Positions 39,262 to 48,704 of a stretch of DNA of 64,000 nucleotides are shown one piece after another (within the stretch, counting starts at the first letter, position 1; each line of letters opens with the position of its first letter). A program made the position numbers and the translations under genes. Where the stretch lies: positions 1 through 64,000 of the forward strand of contig JAJDUK010000064.1 in the NCBI GenBank assembly GCA_022826665.1, given 5' to 3'. Source of the DNA: Alphaproteobacteria bacterium (GTDB taxonomy: Bacteria > Pseudomonadota > Alphaproteobacteria > UBA828). A model generated the notes under the pieces. The model was not told the origin of the DNA. It did not search any database and worked only from the letters and a program-made list of their open reading frames with translations.

Positions 39262-40094
39262 GCCTCTTCGGCACGCAAAAGCGCGATGCGCAGCCCGCGC
39301 CGCGCCCGGTCGCGTCCCGCCTCGTCTCGCGGCGCGCGCTCAGGTGGGGGACGTGCGCTCTCTTGGGCGGCGTGGCGGTCGCTGCCGCCATCTGGGTCGT
39401 GCAGCCAGGCACGCTCGCAGCCGTGGGCGAGGACATACGGGCCGGGTTCGTGTCGGCCACGGCCGGCGCGGGCATGACGGTGCAGCGGATCGATACGTCG
39501 GGAAGCGAGCGCACCTCGGCCCAGGCGGTCCGCACGGCCACCAGTGTCGAGATCGGCACGCCCATCTTCGCGGTCGATCTCGCTGCCGCGCGGGGCCGGG
39601 TCGAGGCTATCGACTGGGTCGAGAGCGCGACGGTCGAGCGGCGTCTGCCGTCCACGCTCCACGTGCACATCGTCGAGCGCGAACCAGTGGCGCTCTGGCA
39701 GCGCAACCAGCGGCTGGTCATGGTCGACCGCGCCGGAACGGAGATCGGCGCGGAGCCGATCGGCCGCTTCGCCCATCTGCCGATCGTGGTGGGCGATGGC
39801 GCGCTCCCGCACATGCCGGCGCTGCTCGACGCAATGGCAACCGATCCGGCTCTGTCGAGGCGGGTTCAGGCGGCCACCTGGATCGGCGGGCGGCGCTGGA
39901 CGATCCACTTCCACAACGGCCTCGAGGCCAAGCTGCCGGAGCGCGAAATCGGCGCGGCCTGGGCTCGGCTCGTCAGGGAGATCGGCGAACACCGCCTCTT
40001 CGACGAGCCGATTGCCGTGGTCGACCTGCGCCTCCCCGACCGGACCATCGTCCGCATCCGGCCGCCCGAGCCTCCGGCCGACAACCGGACATGA
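39249..40094 (+). CDS. ftsQ: Cell division protein FtsQ
   Basis: A bitopic protein of 281 residues: short cytosolic segment, one membrane helix (WGTCALLGGVAVAAAIWVV), a POTRA domain (region of SVEIGTPIFAVDLAAARGRV and WVESATVERRLPSTLHVHIV) and a beta-rich C-terminal domain that contacts FtsL/FtsB. The ATG at 39249 lies inside ddl. A long frame upstream is only the shadow of ddl. Confidence 0.9.
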   Translation: MRQLSLFGTQKRDAQPAPRPVASRLVSRRALRWGTCALLGGVAVAAAIWVVQPGTLAAVGEDIRAGFVSATAGAGMTVQRIDTSGSERTSAQAVRTATSVEIGTPIFAVDLAAARGRVEAIDWVESATVERRLPSTLHVHIVEREPVALWQRNQRLVMVDRAGTEIGAEPIGRFAHLPIVVGDGALPHMPALLDAMATDPALSRRVQAATWIGGRRWTIHFHNGLEAKLPEREIGAAWARLVREIGEHRLFDEPIAVVDLRLPDRTIVRIRPPEPPADNRT

Positions 40095-40116
40095 CGAGAC
40101 AGGGAGCGAACGCAAC

Positions 40117-41379
40117 GTGATCGCCGCCCTCGACATCGGCACGACCAAGGTGGCCTGCCTCCTCGCCCACCGCGACGCCGAAGGCACGCTCGCCGTCGTC
40201 GGCAGCGGTCAGGAGGTCGCCGCCGGTATGCACGCCGGCCGGGTCGTCGACATGGAGGCGGCGGAGGGTGCGATCCGCACTGCCGTCCATCGGGCGGAGC
40301 GGATGGCCGGCGAGAACGTCCGCAGCGTCTTCGTCGGCACGTCAGGCGGCGCGCCCAGCTCCAGCTTCGCCAATGTCGAGGTCGAGATCGGCGGGCGTGA
40401 GGTCGCGGAGCACGACATCCAGCGCGCGTTCGACCAGCTCCACGTGTCGGACGAGGGGGGCGAGCGCGACATCGTGCACGCCGTGCCCATCGACTACGCC
40501 CTCGACGGAGCGCCCGGAATCAGGGACCCGCGCGGCATGTACGCAGACAGCCTCCAGGTGCGCTTGCACATGGTGAGCGTCGCCCACGGGAGCCTGCGCA
40601 ACCTGCTCTCCTGCGTCTCCCGCTGCGATCTGCAGGTCGCTGCGCCGGTGGCCGCCGGCTACGCCTCAGGCCTCGCGTGCCTGGTCTCCGACGAGTTCGA
40701 TTTGGGTGCCACCTGCATCGATATCGGCGGCGGCACAACCAAGCTCGCGATCTTCGGCGGCGGCAATTTGATGTGGACCGAGACGCTCCCCATCGGCGGG
40801 GATCACGTCACCAACGACATCGCGCAGGGGCTCTCGACACCGATCGCAAGCGCGGAGCGCATGAAGCGGCTGCACGGGAGCGCGGCGGACGATTCGGCGG
40901 ACGGCAACGACAGCATCGAGGTGCCGGAGATCGGTCCTGAGAACGGCCAATCCGGCTCCGTCCACCATGTGCCGCGCTCGATGCTCACGCGAATCGTGCG
41001 CGCCCGCATGGAAGAGATCCTCGAATTCGCCCGCGCCCGCATCGAGGCGAGCGGGCTCGACAAGTGGTCGGGGAACCGCGTCTTCATCAGCGGCGGCGCA
41101 AGCCAGAGCTTCGCCATGACCGAGCTCGCGAGCCGCATCCTCGACAAGCAGGTGCGGCTCGCTCGCCCGCTCTCACTCCCCGGTCTGGCGCAAGCCGTCT
41201 CGGGGCCCGAGTTCGCAACCTGTGCCGGCCTGCTCGCCTACGCAATGCGCAAGCACGCGGAGCCGAGGGCCAGATCCGCCCGCGACGAGTCGGTCGGGCG
41301 CTTCACGAACACCCTGTCGCACCTCGGCCGCTGGCTGAGGGGCAACTTCTCGGAACACACGGTTCAAAGAACACCGTAA
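40117..41379 (+). CDS. ftsA: Cell division protein FtsA
   Basis: An actin-like protein of 420 residues that tethers FtsZ to the membrane. It opens with [17 protein letters not shown], and has [17 protein letters not shown] and [20 protein letters not shown]. The C-terminus has an amphipathic stretch ([12 protein letters not shown]) fitting its membrane-targeting helix. It starts at a GTG 22 bp after ftsQ; no in-frame ATG lies close upstream. Confidence 0.93.
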   Translation: MIAALDIGTTKVACLLAHRDAEGTLAVVGSGQEVAAGMHAGRVVDMEAAEGAIRTAVHRAERMAGENVRSVFVGTSGGAPSSSFANVEVEIGGREVAEHDIQRAFDQLHVSDEGGERDIVHAVPIDYALDGAPGIRDPRGMYADSLQVRLHMVSVAHGSLRNLLSCVSRCDLQVAAPVAAGYASGLACLVSDEFDLGATCIDIGGGTTKLAIFGGGNLMWTETLPIGGDHVTNDIAQGLSTPIASAERMKRLHGSAADDSADGNDSIEVPEIGPENGQSGSVHHVPRSMLTRIVRARMEEILEFARARIEASGLDKWSGNRVFISGGASQSFAMTELASRILDKQVRLARPLSLPGLAQAVSGPEFATCAGLLAYAMRKHAEPRARSARDESVGRFTNTLSHLGRWLRGNFSEHTVQRTP

Positions 41380-41386
41380 AGGAGGG
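41380..41386 (+). promoter_or_regulatory. Strong ftsZ ribosome-binding site
   Basis: AGGAGGG follows directly after the ftsA stop and lies four bases before the ftsZ ATG. It is the best Shine-Dalgarno sequence in the cluster, in line with FtsZ being needed in far higher amounts than its coupled neighbours. Confidence 0.75.
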
Positions 41387-41390
41387 TACC

Positions 41391-43358
41391 ATGACCATCG
41401 ATTTCATGCCGGAGCGGCAACCGGAAAACCGACCCCGCATCACGGTCTTCGGAGTCGGCGGCGCTGGTGGCAATGCCGTCAACAACATGATCGCCGGCGA
41501 GCTGGAGGGCGTCGACTTCGTCGCCGCCAACACCGACGCGCAGTCGCTCTTCCAATCGCTGTGCGAGAATCGGGTCCGCCTCGGTGTCAACATCACCCAG
41601 GGGCTGGGCGCCGGCGCACGTGCCGATATCGGCAAGGTGGCCGCGGAGGAAGCCCTCGACGATATCCAGAGCTACCTGCAAGGGAACAACATGGTGTTCA
41701 TCGCCGCCGGCATGGGCGGCGGCACCGGCACGGGCGCCGCACCCGTGATCGCCAGCGCAGCGCGGGAGCACGGCATCCTCACCGTGGGCGTCGTCACCAA
41801 GCCCTTCCACTTCGAAGGCTCGCAGCGCATGCGGATCGCGGAGCGCGGCATCCAGGAGCTCCACCAGTACGTGGACACGCTGATCGTCATCCCCAACCAG
41901 AACTTGTTCTGCGTGGCAAGCGAGGACACCACATTCGCGGACGCCTTCGGCATGGCCGACGACGTGCTGCACGCGGGCGTGCGTGGGGTCACCGATCTGA
42001 TGGTCAATCCCGGCCTCATCAACCTCGATTTCGCCGACATCCGCACGGTGATGGGCACCATGGGCAAGGCGATGATGGGCACCGGGGAGGCCGAGGGCGA
42101 GAACCGCGCCACCGAAGCGGCCGAGGCGGCGATCAACAACCCGCTGCTCGATAATGCGTCGATCGAAGGGGCGCGTGGCGTGCTCATCAACGTCACCGGC
42201 GGCACCGATGTCACGCTCCACGAAGTGGACACGGCAGCATCGCGCATCTGCAAGCAGGTCGACGAGGAAGCCACCATCATCTTCGGCACCAGCCTCGATC
42301 AGAAGATGGACGGATATATGCGCGTTGCCGTGATCGCCACGGGAATCGATTCCGACGAGGTTCGCGCGCCGATCCCCGACTCCACCGACAACATTCACGT
42401 CCTCGGTTTCACCGACCGCAAGGGCGCGAGCGGCGGTGGCTCCACGATGTCGGCGGCTGAGCCCGAAAAGGAAGCGGCTGAACCGGCAGCGGCACCGCCC
42501 TCCGCAGCGACCGGAACGGACGAGTCCGACCTCGTCATCCCGGTGGCCGAGGCGGTCGCGGAGTCGGCGGCGGCCGTGGGCGGCGGAGCGCAATCCGCGC
42601 CGGCAGTGTCCACCACGCCGCAGCCGTCGGCTTCTCCCAGCGCTCAGACCCCCGCGCCCGCCGAATCGCGGGCACGGCAGGAGCACAGGGCGGTGGCGGC
42701 GAGCGCTTCCGGCGCCGTCGCGGCCCGAGCGACCGTCGCGGCTGTGGAAGCGAAAGCCGAGCGACCGGCGGCGCGGTTCACGCCGCCGGAAGCCAGAACG
42801 CCCGAGAAGAAGCCCAGCCTGCCGCTTGACCGCCCGGCAACCGATCGCCAGCGGACCGAGCGTCCGGCAATCGAGCGTCCGGCGCCCTCACCCCGCCGTG
42901 TGGAAGGAAGCGATGCCACGCCGTCCGGCAGGCCCTCGCTCTTCGAGCGGATGACCGGCACCGGGCGGGCACGCCGGAATGGCGTCGAGGGTGAAACGCC
43001 TTCGACCGGCACGGCACCGCGCACGCCCACGTCGGCAGAGGCGAAGCCGGGTGGCCCGCAGAAGAGCGGTCCGGAGGCCCGGCACCGTTCAGAACCGTCG
43101 TCGCGCACCGAAAAGGCGCCGGCGCCCGGCGGCGGGACGCCAAAGCCGACTGCCTCGGCGCCAACGCCCGCCCCGGCGCTGGGCGGTGAGACGAGCGGAG
43201 CACCGGCGCCGTCACCGACGCTGGGAAGCAATGCGCCCAAGGCCGCAGCGCCCACGCCCGGGCCGCTCCTCGACGGGTTCTCGCCCTCCAGCAGGGCGCC
43301 CGGCGGAACGGAGGACCCGCTTGACATTCCGGCGTTTCTCCGCCGTCAAGCCAACTGA
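41391..43358 (+). CDS. ftsZ: Cell division protein FtsZ with a very long C-terminal linker
   Basis: The tubulin-like GTPase that forms the Z-ring; 655 residues, against about 380 in E. coli. The GTPase core (about 1-340) has [16 protein letters not shown], the tubulin signature [11 protein letters not shown], and the T7 loop [16 protein letters not shown]. Residues of roughly 345-640 are a low-complexity linker rich in Ala, Pro, Glu and Arg. The C-terminal conserved peptide [14 protein letters not shown] is intact and should bind FtsA. The ATG at 41391 is fixed by the AGGAGGG site; a longer in-frame start inside ftsA is rejected. Confidence 0.96.
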   Translation: MTIDFMPERQPENRPRITVFGVGGAGGNAVNNMIAGELEGVDFVAANTDAQSLFQSLCENRVRLGVNITQGLGAGARADIGKVAAEEALDDIQSYLQGNNMVFIAAGMGGGTGTGAAPVIASAAREHGILTVGVVTKPFHFEGSQRMRIAERGIQELHQYVDTLIVIPNQNLFCVASEDTTFADAFGMADDVLHAGVRGVTDLMVNPGLINLDFADIRTVMGTMGKAMMGTGEAEGENRATEAAEAAINNPLLDNASIEGARGVLINVTGGTDVTLHEVDTAASRICKQVDEEATIIFGTSLDQKMDGYMRVAVIATGIDSDEVRAPIPDSTDNIHVLGFTDRKGASGGGSTMSAAEPEKEAAEPAAAPPSAATGTDESDLVIPVAEAVAESAAAVGGGAQSAPAVSTTPQPSASPSAQTPAPAESRARQEHRAVAASASGAVAARATVAAVEAKAERPAARFTPPEARTPEKKPSLPLDRPATDRQRTERPAIERPAPSPRRVEGSDATPSGRPSLFERMTGTGRARRNGVEGETPSTGTAPRTPTSAEAKPGGPQKSGPEARHRSEPSSRTEKAPAPGGGTPKPTASAPTPAPALGGETSGAPAPSPTLGSNAPKAAAPTPGPLLDGFSPSSRAPGGTEDPLDIPAFLRRQAN

Positions 43359-43430
43359 ACGGGGCGTTAGGCCAGATGAACAGAAGAATAAGGACTGTAA
43401 CATCTCGTAACAAACAGTGATTTGCTCGCT

Positions 43431-43516
43431 TGTGGCGCGTTTGTCAGGATCGATCCCGACCGAGATCGCCGCTTCCTCTCGCGGCTAGGTCGGGCCCGGC
43501 TGGCAGACGCGCCACA
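43431..43516. other. Long multi-stem hairpin between ftsZ and lpxC
   Basis: TGTGGCGCGT (43431-43440) pairs perfectly with ACGCGCCACA (43507-43516), and six more pairs continue inward if G-U is allowed. CCCGACC (43455-43461) pairs with GGTCGGG (43488-43494), and GCCGC (43468-43472) with GCGGC (43481-43485). No T-tract follows. It could be a terminator of the dcw transcript, an attenuator for lpxC or a small RNA. Confidence 0.6.
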
Positions 43517-43601
43517 TGCCTTGGCAAGACCGGCAAGACGAAGGGGCGGCGACGCGGCGTGAATAGCCAAGGGAGCGCCCCGCGCCCATAACAATAGACT
43601 G

Positions 43602-44516
43602 ATGATCCCACAGCAAACCCTCAAATCGGCTATTCACTGCGCCGGCATCGGCGTCCACGGCAACCGCAAGGTGCGCATGGAGTTGCGCCCGGCGCCGCCC
43701 GGCACCGGCATCGTCTTCTGCCGCACCGACCGGCCGGCGGGCTCCGATCGGACGATCGAGGCGGTTTACGGCAACGTCGTCGACGCGGCGCTCTGCACGG
43801 CAATCGGCAACGGCACGGTCTCGGTCCGGACCATCGAACACCTCATGGCCGCCTTCGCCGGCTGCGGCATCGACAATGCGGTGGTCGAGCTCGACGGCGA
43901 GGAGGTTCCCGCGATGGACGGGAGCGCAGCGCCGTTCGTCTTTCTTATCGAGTGCGCCGGTATCGTCGAGCAATGCGCGCCCAGGCGCATGATCGAAGTT
44001 CTCAAGCCGGTCAGTCTCGGCGACGACAACCGGCATATCAGCGTGATTCCATCGGATACGTTCTCCATTCGCTGCGATATCGACTTCGACCATCCAGCGC
44101 TGGGCTATCAGTCGGTGGTCTTCGATCCGCTGCACACCAGCTTCCGCACCGAGCTCGCACGGGCCCGGACCTTCTGCCGGGAGTCGGACGTGGCGGGCAT
44201 CCTCGCCGCCGGCATGGGCCAGGGCGGCTCTCTGGAGAACACCGTTGTCATCGGTGAGGACGGCCCCCTCAACGAGGACGGGCTGCGCTATGACGACGAG
44301 TGCGCGCGCCACAAGGCGCTCGACCTCATCGGCGACCTTTACCTCGCTGGCGCGCCGATCATCGGCCATGTCCGCTGTCTGCGCTCTGGCCACGGCATGA
44401 ACCACGCACTCCTCTCCGCCCTGCTCGACGATCCCTGCGCGTGGCGCCTCGTCGGTGATGAGGGGAATGCGGCTTACGGAGAACCGGACCGCGAACCGGT
44501 TGCCGCCATCGCGTGA
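43602..44516 (+). CDS. lpxC: UDP-3-O-acyl-N-acetylglucosamine deacetylase
   Basis: Zn-dependent deacetylase for the committed step of lipid A synthesis; 304 residues. Zn ligands are His80 (RTIEHLMAA), His237 and Asp241 (HKALDLIGDL). Other conserved segments are AIHCAGIGVHGNRKV, LDGEEVPAMDGSAAPFV and SGHGMNHALLSALL. It lies 243 bp after ftsZ on the same strand. Confidence 0.95.
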   Translation: MIPQQTLKSAIHCAGIGVHGNRKVRMELRPAPPGTGIVFCRTDRPAGSDRTIEAVYGNVVDAALCTAIGNGTVSVRTIEHLMAAFAGCGIDNAVVELDGEEVPAMDGSAAPFVFLIECAGIVEQCAPRRMIEVLKPVSLGDDNRHISVIPSDTFSIRCDIDFDHPALGYQSVVFDPLHTSFRTELARARTFCRESDVAGILAAGMGQGGSLENTVVIGEDGPLNEDGLRYDDECARHKALDLIGDLYLAGAPIIGHVRCLRSGHGMNHALLSALLDDPCAWRLVGDEGNAAYGEPDREPVAAIA

Positions 44517-44665
44517 CGCCGGGCCGCTCGAATGGCGGCGCTGCACGGTTAATTCCACTCCCGACATTCGACATTAGTATTGAGACTCCAACGCGCGCGA
44601 CCTGCGCCCGCGGGTGGGGGGCGTTCGCCACCAACACGCGAAAGCCAACGGATGGAGGAGCGACG

Positions 44666-45673
44666 GTGAGAGCCTGGGAGCTCGGCGAGAAACAGGGCAG
44701 CGTGGACAGCCTGCGGATGGTCGAACGGCCCGATCCCGAACCGGCAGCGGGCGAGGCCCTGGTCAGGATTCGTGCGAGCGCGCTCAACTACCGCGATCAC
44801 ATGATCCTCAACCTGATCGACAGCGCGCCCAAGCCCGCGCACCGGATCCCGCTGAGCGACGGCGCCGGCGAGGTCGTGGCGGTGGGCGCTGGCGTGGATT
44901 GGGTCAAGCCCGGCGACCGGGTAATGGTGAGCCTCTTCACGAGCTGGCTCGACGGCCCGCTGCAGCCTTCGCACTTCGGCAGCGACCTCGGCGGCGGGTG
45001 CGACGGGACACTGGCGGAGCTTGCCGCCTTTCCGGCATCGTCGCTCGTCTCGGTCCCCGACTCGCTCAGCGACGAAGAGGCAGCCTGCCTCCCCTGCGCT
45101 GCGCTTACCGCCTGGGTCTCGCTGGTCGAGTTCGGGCAGATGAAGGCGGACGACACGGTGCTGCTGCTCGGCACCGGCGGCGTCTCCATCTTCGGCCTCC
45201 AGATCGCGCGGATGATGGGGGCGGACGCGGTCATCACCTCGTCGAGCGACGAAAAACTCGCCCGCGCTCGCGCGCTGGGCGCGACCCACGGCATCAACTA
45301 CGTGGACGATCCCAACTGGGGCCGGACCGTCGCCGAACTCACCGGCGGCGCCGATCTCATCATCGAGACCGGTGGCGCCGCCACGCTCGCCCAGAGCATC
45401 GAGGCTGCCGCCTTCCAGGCGCGCATCGCGCTGATCGGCATGCTGGGCGGGGTCGGTATCGAGAACGACCCGCTCGCGCTGATCTGGAAGAACGTCCACC
45501 TCAAGGGCATCCTGGTGGGCAACCGGCGCGAATTGGATGAGATGACCAGGGCGATTGATCGCAACGGGCTCAAGCCCGTGATCGACCGGCGCTTCCCGTT
45601 CGCCGAGGCGCCCGCTGCCTACCGCTACCTCGCCTCAGGCGCGCACTTCGGCAAGATCGTGATTACCCACTAA
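44666..45673 (+). CDS. Zinc-type alcohol dehydrogenase-like / quinone oxidoreductase family protein
   Basis: A medium-chain dehydrogenase/reductase of 335 residues. It has ALNYRDHMILNL and SDGAGEVVAVGAGVDWVKPGDRV in the catalytic domain and the nucleotide-binding LLLGTGGVSIFGLQIARMMGA. The cysteine cluster of structural-zinc alcohol dehydrogenases is absent, pointing to a quinone/enone reductase-type activity. GTG start with GGAGGAG upstream. Substrate unknown. Confidence 0.85.
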   Translation: MRAWELGEKQGSVDSLRMVERPDPEPAAGEALVRIRASALNYRDHMILNLIDSAPKPAHRIPLSDGAGEVVAVGAGVDWVKPGDRVMVSLFTSWLDGPLQPSHFGSDLGGGCDGTLAELAAFPASSLVSVPDSLSDEEAACLPCAALTAWVSLVEFGQMKADDTVLLLGTGGVSIFGLQIARMMGADAVITSSSDEKLARARALGATHGINYVDDPNWGRTVAELTGGADLIIETGGAATLAQSIEAAAFQARIALIGMLGGVGIENDPLALIWKNVHLKGILVGNRRELDEMTRAIDRNGLKPVIDRRFPFAEAPAAYRYLASGAHFGKIVITH

Positions 45674-45701
45674 GGGAACCGGAGGCAGCCCCAGCGCTCC
45701 G

Positions 45702-46148
45702 TCAATATGTGTTCAGATTTTCGAGATTGGTCTTGCGCAGCTCGTCCTCGGTCAGGCCCAGATCGTAAGCCGGCGAGAGGATCATCTCGGCCGCCGTCAC
45801 GGCAATCCTCACGTAGGCGCCCATGCGGGGCCGATACGGGCCCCACGCGGCTTCGAAGGCGTCGTCGAGCGCGGCGTCGGCCTCGCCCCGGCGAACGATG
45901 GCGGCCGTGCCCGTCACGCGCACCGCCCTGCGGGTGACGACGTCGGTGAAGCAGACCTCTATCGCGGGATTGCGGCGCAGGTTCGCCACCGTTCCCGGCG
46001 AGCGGATATGGCCGAAGGCGAGGGTGCGGTCGTCCAGAATCACGAACGTTGCCTTGGGCGAGACCGCCGGCGTCCCGTCCGCGTTCACCGTCGCGACGGC
46101 ACCGGCGGAAAACTGCGTGATCAGCGTCTGCATCTCGTCGGTCAGCAT
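45702..46148 (-). CDS. Pyridoxamine 5'-phosphate oxidase family protein
   Basis: A flavin-binding split-barrel protein of 148 residues. Family features are VATVNADGTPAVSPKATFVI, LAFGHIRSPGTVANLRRNPA and RRAVRVTGTAAIV. Members bind FMN, F420 or heme and often reduce or oxidise small molecules; the specific role is unknown. The gene follows the VOC gene with a 23-bp gap on the same strand, so the two are probably co-expressed. Confidence 0.82.
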   Translation of the reverse strand: MLTDEMQTLITQFSAGAVATVNADGTPAVSPKATFVILDDRTLAFGHIRSPGTVANLRRNPAIEVCFTDVVTRRAVRVTGTAAIVRRGEADAALDDAFEAAWGPYRPRMGAYVRIAVTAAEMILSPAYDLGLTEDELRKTNLENLNTY

Positions 46149-46171
46149 CGCGGTCTCTCCACTGGCGGGAC

Positions 46172-46639
46172 CTACGGATTCGCGCCCCAATCGGGGTCGT
46201 CGCTGGGCGCGGCCGGGGCCTCGCCGGCGAGCAGGCCCTTGCCCGGAATATGGTTGATCTCCAGGCGGATTCCATCGGGGTCCTCGAAGACCACGAAGTA
46301 ATAGCCGGGCGCCCACTCCCGCTCCATCGGCCCTCGGTCGATCGCAGCCCCCATCGTGCGCAGTTTCGCCGCCGCCTTGTCGACGTCCTCGCGCGAACGC
46401 GCACGCAGACACAAATGGTGCAGACCCACCCGGCCCTGCACGAAGCGCTCACCCTTATGGTCCGGCGCCGCGCGCTGGATGCCGAGCGCGGTACGCCCGC
46501 CCACGTGATAGACGAAGTGGTTGCCGTCGAAGACCTTGTGCATGCCGAGGTAGGGCAGCAGCTCGCAGTAGAACGCCCGCGCCTCGTCGAAGCGGCTCAC
46601 GGTAAGCACGACGTGGGCCATCCCGTTGATCTCGATCAT
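46172..46639 (-). CDS. VOC (glyoxalase/dioxygenase fold) family protein
   Basis: A 155-residue protein with the paired beta-alpha-beta-beta-beta units of the vicinal oxygen chelate family. Possible metal ligands are His9 (GMAHVVLTV), a His in VGLHHLCLRA, and the Glu in PDGIRLEIN. The pattern could be a glyoxalase, a dioxygenase or a resistance protein. I cannot choose between them. Confidence 0.82.
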   Translation of the reverse strand: MIEINGMAHVVLTVSRFDEARAFYCELLPYLGMHKVFDGNHFVYHVGGRTALGIQRAAPDHKGERFVQGRVGLHHLCLRARSREDVDKAAAKLRTMGAAIDRGPMEREWAPGYYFVVFEDPDGIRLEINHIPGKGLLAGEAPAAPSDDPDWGANP

Positions 46640-46718
46640 CGGGCTCCTCTGGATCGGCTATCGACGTGACGACCGGGACGGTCGGCACCGCTCAGCACCG
46701 CGATCACCGGTCTTTCGA

Positions 46719-47774
46719 TCAGGCGGCCTTGGAGCCGAGCGGTTGACCGCCGCCGAGGCGGTTGAAGACTGCGAGCGACTCCTCGATCAGCGCCCGTTCC
46801 AACCCGCGCACGATGAAGACCACGCGGGATTGACGGCTCTCGTCCGGCCAGGCGTCGAGATGCATCGGTGGGTGGATGATGTGCTGCACGCCGTTGATGA
46901 CCACCGGCGTGTCCACGCCCTCGACGTTCAATAGCCCCTTTACCCGCAAGATGTTCTCACCGTGAGTGTGCAGCAGCATGGTGAGCCAGATGCCGAAGGC
47001 GGTCCAATCCACCGGCTCGTCATGGATCAGGCAGAACGAGTAGATGCTGGCGTCGTGCCGGTTGACGTCGTGAACGTGGCCATGTGCGTGGGGGGCCGCC
47101 GTCTCCGCTTCGATCCAGCGCAGCACTTCCTGGCCCTTTTCGGCGGGGTCGTAAACATCGGCGCGGAGCACGTGCTCCACATCGACCTCGCCATGCCGCC
47201 CGATCAGGAATTCGGCGGACGGGTTGATCTGGTCGAGGCGCTGCCTCAACGTCTCGACCGCCTCCACCTCGGCGATGTCGGTCTTGGTCAGCACGATGCG
47301 ATCCGCCACCGCCGCCTGCTTGAGCGATTCCTCCTGGCGGTCGAGCTGATCGAGGCCGTTCACGGCATCGACCGTGGTGATGATCGTGCCGAGGCGATAG
47401 TGGTAGCGGAGCGACACGTCGTTCATCAGCGTGGCCAGGATCGGCGCAGGATCGGCGAGCCCGGTGGTCTCCACGATCATGCGCCGATAAGGCGGCACGA
47501 GGCCGCGCGCACGTTTGTCGTGGACCTCCGTGATCGCCTGCTTGAGGTCGTCGCGGATGGTGCAACAGAGGCAACCACTGGAGAGCAGAACCGTGCTCTC
47601 GTCTACGGTTTCGACGAGCTGGTGGTCGATGCCGATCTCGCCGAACTCGTTGATGAGGACCGCCGCGTCGTCGAGCGAGGGATGCTTCAAGAGCTGGTTG
47701 AGCAGCGTCGTCTTGCCGCTGCCCAAGAAGCCTGTCAGCACGATGATCGGCGTCAGTTCCGTGTAGGCGCTCAG
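46719..47774 (-). CDS. COG0523 (CobW/P47K) metal-trafficking GTPase
   Basis: A G3E-family GTPase of about 351 residues that probably inserts or delivers a metal. The P-loop is TGFLGSGKTTLL; the metal-binding GCLCCTIRDDL follows, with ETTGLADPAPIL and TKTDIAE. A His-rich patch (PHAHGHVHDVNRHD) lies before the C-terminal domain. The usual first beta-strand precedes the P-loop only if translation starts at a CTG (47774), which has AGGAGAG six bases upstream. The next candidate, a GTG at 47741, would cut this strand. The gene sits just after fdhD. Confidence 0.85.
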   Translation of the reverse strand: MSAYTELTPIIVLTGFLGSGKTTLLNQLLKHPSLDDAAVLINEFGEIGIDHQLVETVDESTVLLSSGCLCCTIRDDLKQAITEVHDKRARGLVPPYRRMIVETTGLADPAPILATLMNDVSLRYHYRLGTIITTVDAVNGLDQLDRQEESLKQAAVADRIVLTKTDIAEVEAVETLRQRLDQINPSAEFLIGRHGEVDVEHVLRADVYDPAEKGQEVLRWIEAETAAPHAHGHVHDVNRHDASIYSFCLIHDEPVDWTAFGIWLTMLLHTHGENILRVKGLLNVEGVDTPVVINGVQHIIHPPMHLDAWPDESRQSRVVFIVRGLERALIEESLAVFNRLGGGQPLGSKAA

Positions 47775-47819
47775 CGCGGTCTCTCCTGCATTGCGTCTGC
47801 TCCGGGGCGAGCGACCCGG

Positions 47820-48704
47820 TCAGGCCGCGTCTTCGGCGGCGACGCTGCCCTTGCGCCGGTGGCGCTTCGCCTCGTCGGCAACCGCCGACGCGTCGGCATC
47901 GTAGACAAGGCGGTCGGCGCCCGCGAGCGCGACGAAGCGCTTGCCGCGCGCACGCCCGATCAACGTGAGATTGGCCTGGCGGGCGAGCTCGACGCCCCAG
48001 GCGGTGAACCCCGAGCGCGAAATCAGAATCGGGATGCCCATGGTCACCGTCTTGATCACCATCTCGCTGGTGAGCCGGCCGGTGGTGTACATGATCTTGC
48101 CGGCAGCCCCGATGCCGTTCTGGAACATGTAGCCCGCGATCTTGTCGATGGCGTTGTGGCGGCCGACATCCTCCATATAGATGAGCGGCCGCGACTCTTC
48201 GCACAGCACGCAGCCGTGGATGGCGCCAGCCGCGAGGTAGAGGCTCGGCTGCATGTTGATGGCCCGGCTCAGCGCATAGAGCCAAGAGGTCTTGAGGCGC
48301 GCCTCCGGGTCCAGCACCGTCGCCTCGAAGCGCTCCATCAGGTCGCCGAACACCGTGCCCTGGGCGCAACCCGAGGTGAGCGTCTTCTTGCGCAGCGTCT
48401 CTTCGAAGTCGGTCTCGCGCCGGGTGCGAACGACGACCGTCTCGATGTCTTCGTCGTAGTCTATGCCTGTCACCTCGTCGTCGTGGCGCAGCATGTTCTG
48501 GTTGAGCAGATAACCCAAAGCCAGATACTCCGGGTAGTCGCGGATCGTCATCACCGTGACGATCTCCTGCCCGTTGAGGAAGAGCGTGAGCGGCCGTTCC
48601 TCGACGACGCGAGCTTCGATCGCCGCGCCCTCCTGATCGACGCCATCGAGCAAGCGCGTGAGGCGCCCGTCTTCGGGGTCCGGCTTGACCGTCAATGTTC
48701 GCAT
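47820..48704 (-). CDS. fdhD: Formate dehydrogenase accessory sulfurtransferase FdhD
   Basis: Transfers sulfur from a cysteine desulfurase to the molybdenum/tungsten cofactor of formate dehydrogenases; 294 residues. It has the N-terminal VVEERPLTLFLNGQEIVTVM, YPEYLALGYLLNQ, the active-site loop SGCAQGT, and MEDVGRHNAIDKIAGYM. The loop has only C113; the second Cys of the CxxC pair in E. coli FdhD is Gly here. No formate dehydrogenase gene is nearby. It is divergent from argH. Confidence 0.93.
   Translation of the reverse strand: MRTLTVKPDPEDGRLTRLLDGVDQEGAAIEARVVEERPLTLFLNGQEIVTVMTIRDYPEYLALGYLLNQNMLRHDDEVTGIDYDEDIETVVVRTRRETDFEETLRKKTLTSGCAQGTVFGDLMERFEATVLDPEARLKTSWLYALSRAINMQPSLYLAAGAIHGCVLCEESRPLIYMEDVGRHNAIDKIAGYMFQNGIGAAGKIMYTTGRLTSEMVIKTVTMGIPILISRSGFTAWGVELARQANLTLIGRARGKRFVALAGADRLVYDADASAVADEAKRHRRKGSVAAEDAA

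Noticed and set aside
41064-41390. Longer start for ftsZ inside ftsA
   Set aside because: FtsA is certain there, and AGGAGGG sets the ftsZ start at 41391.
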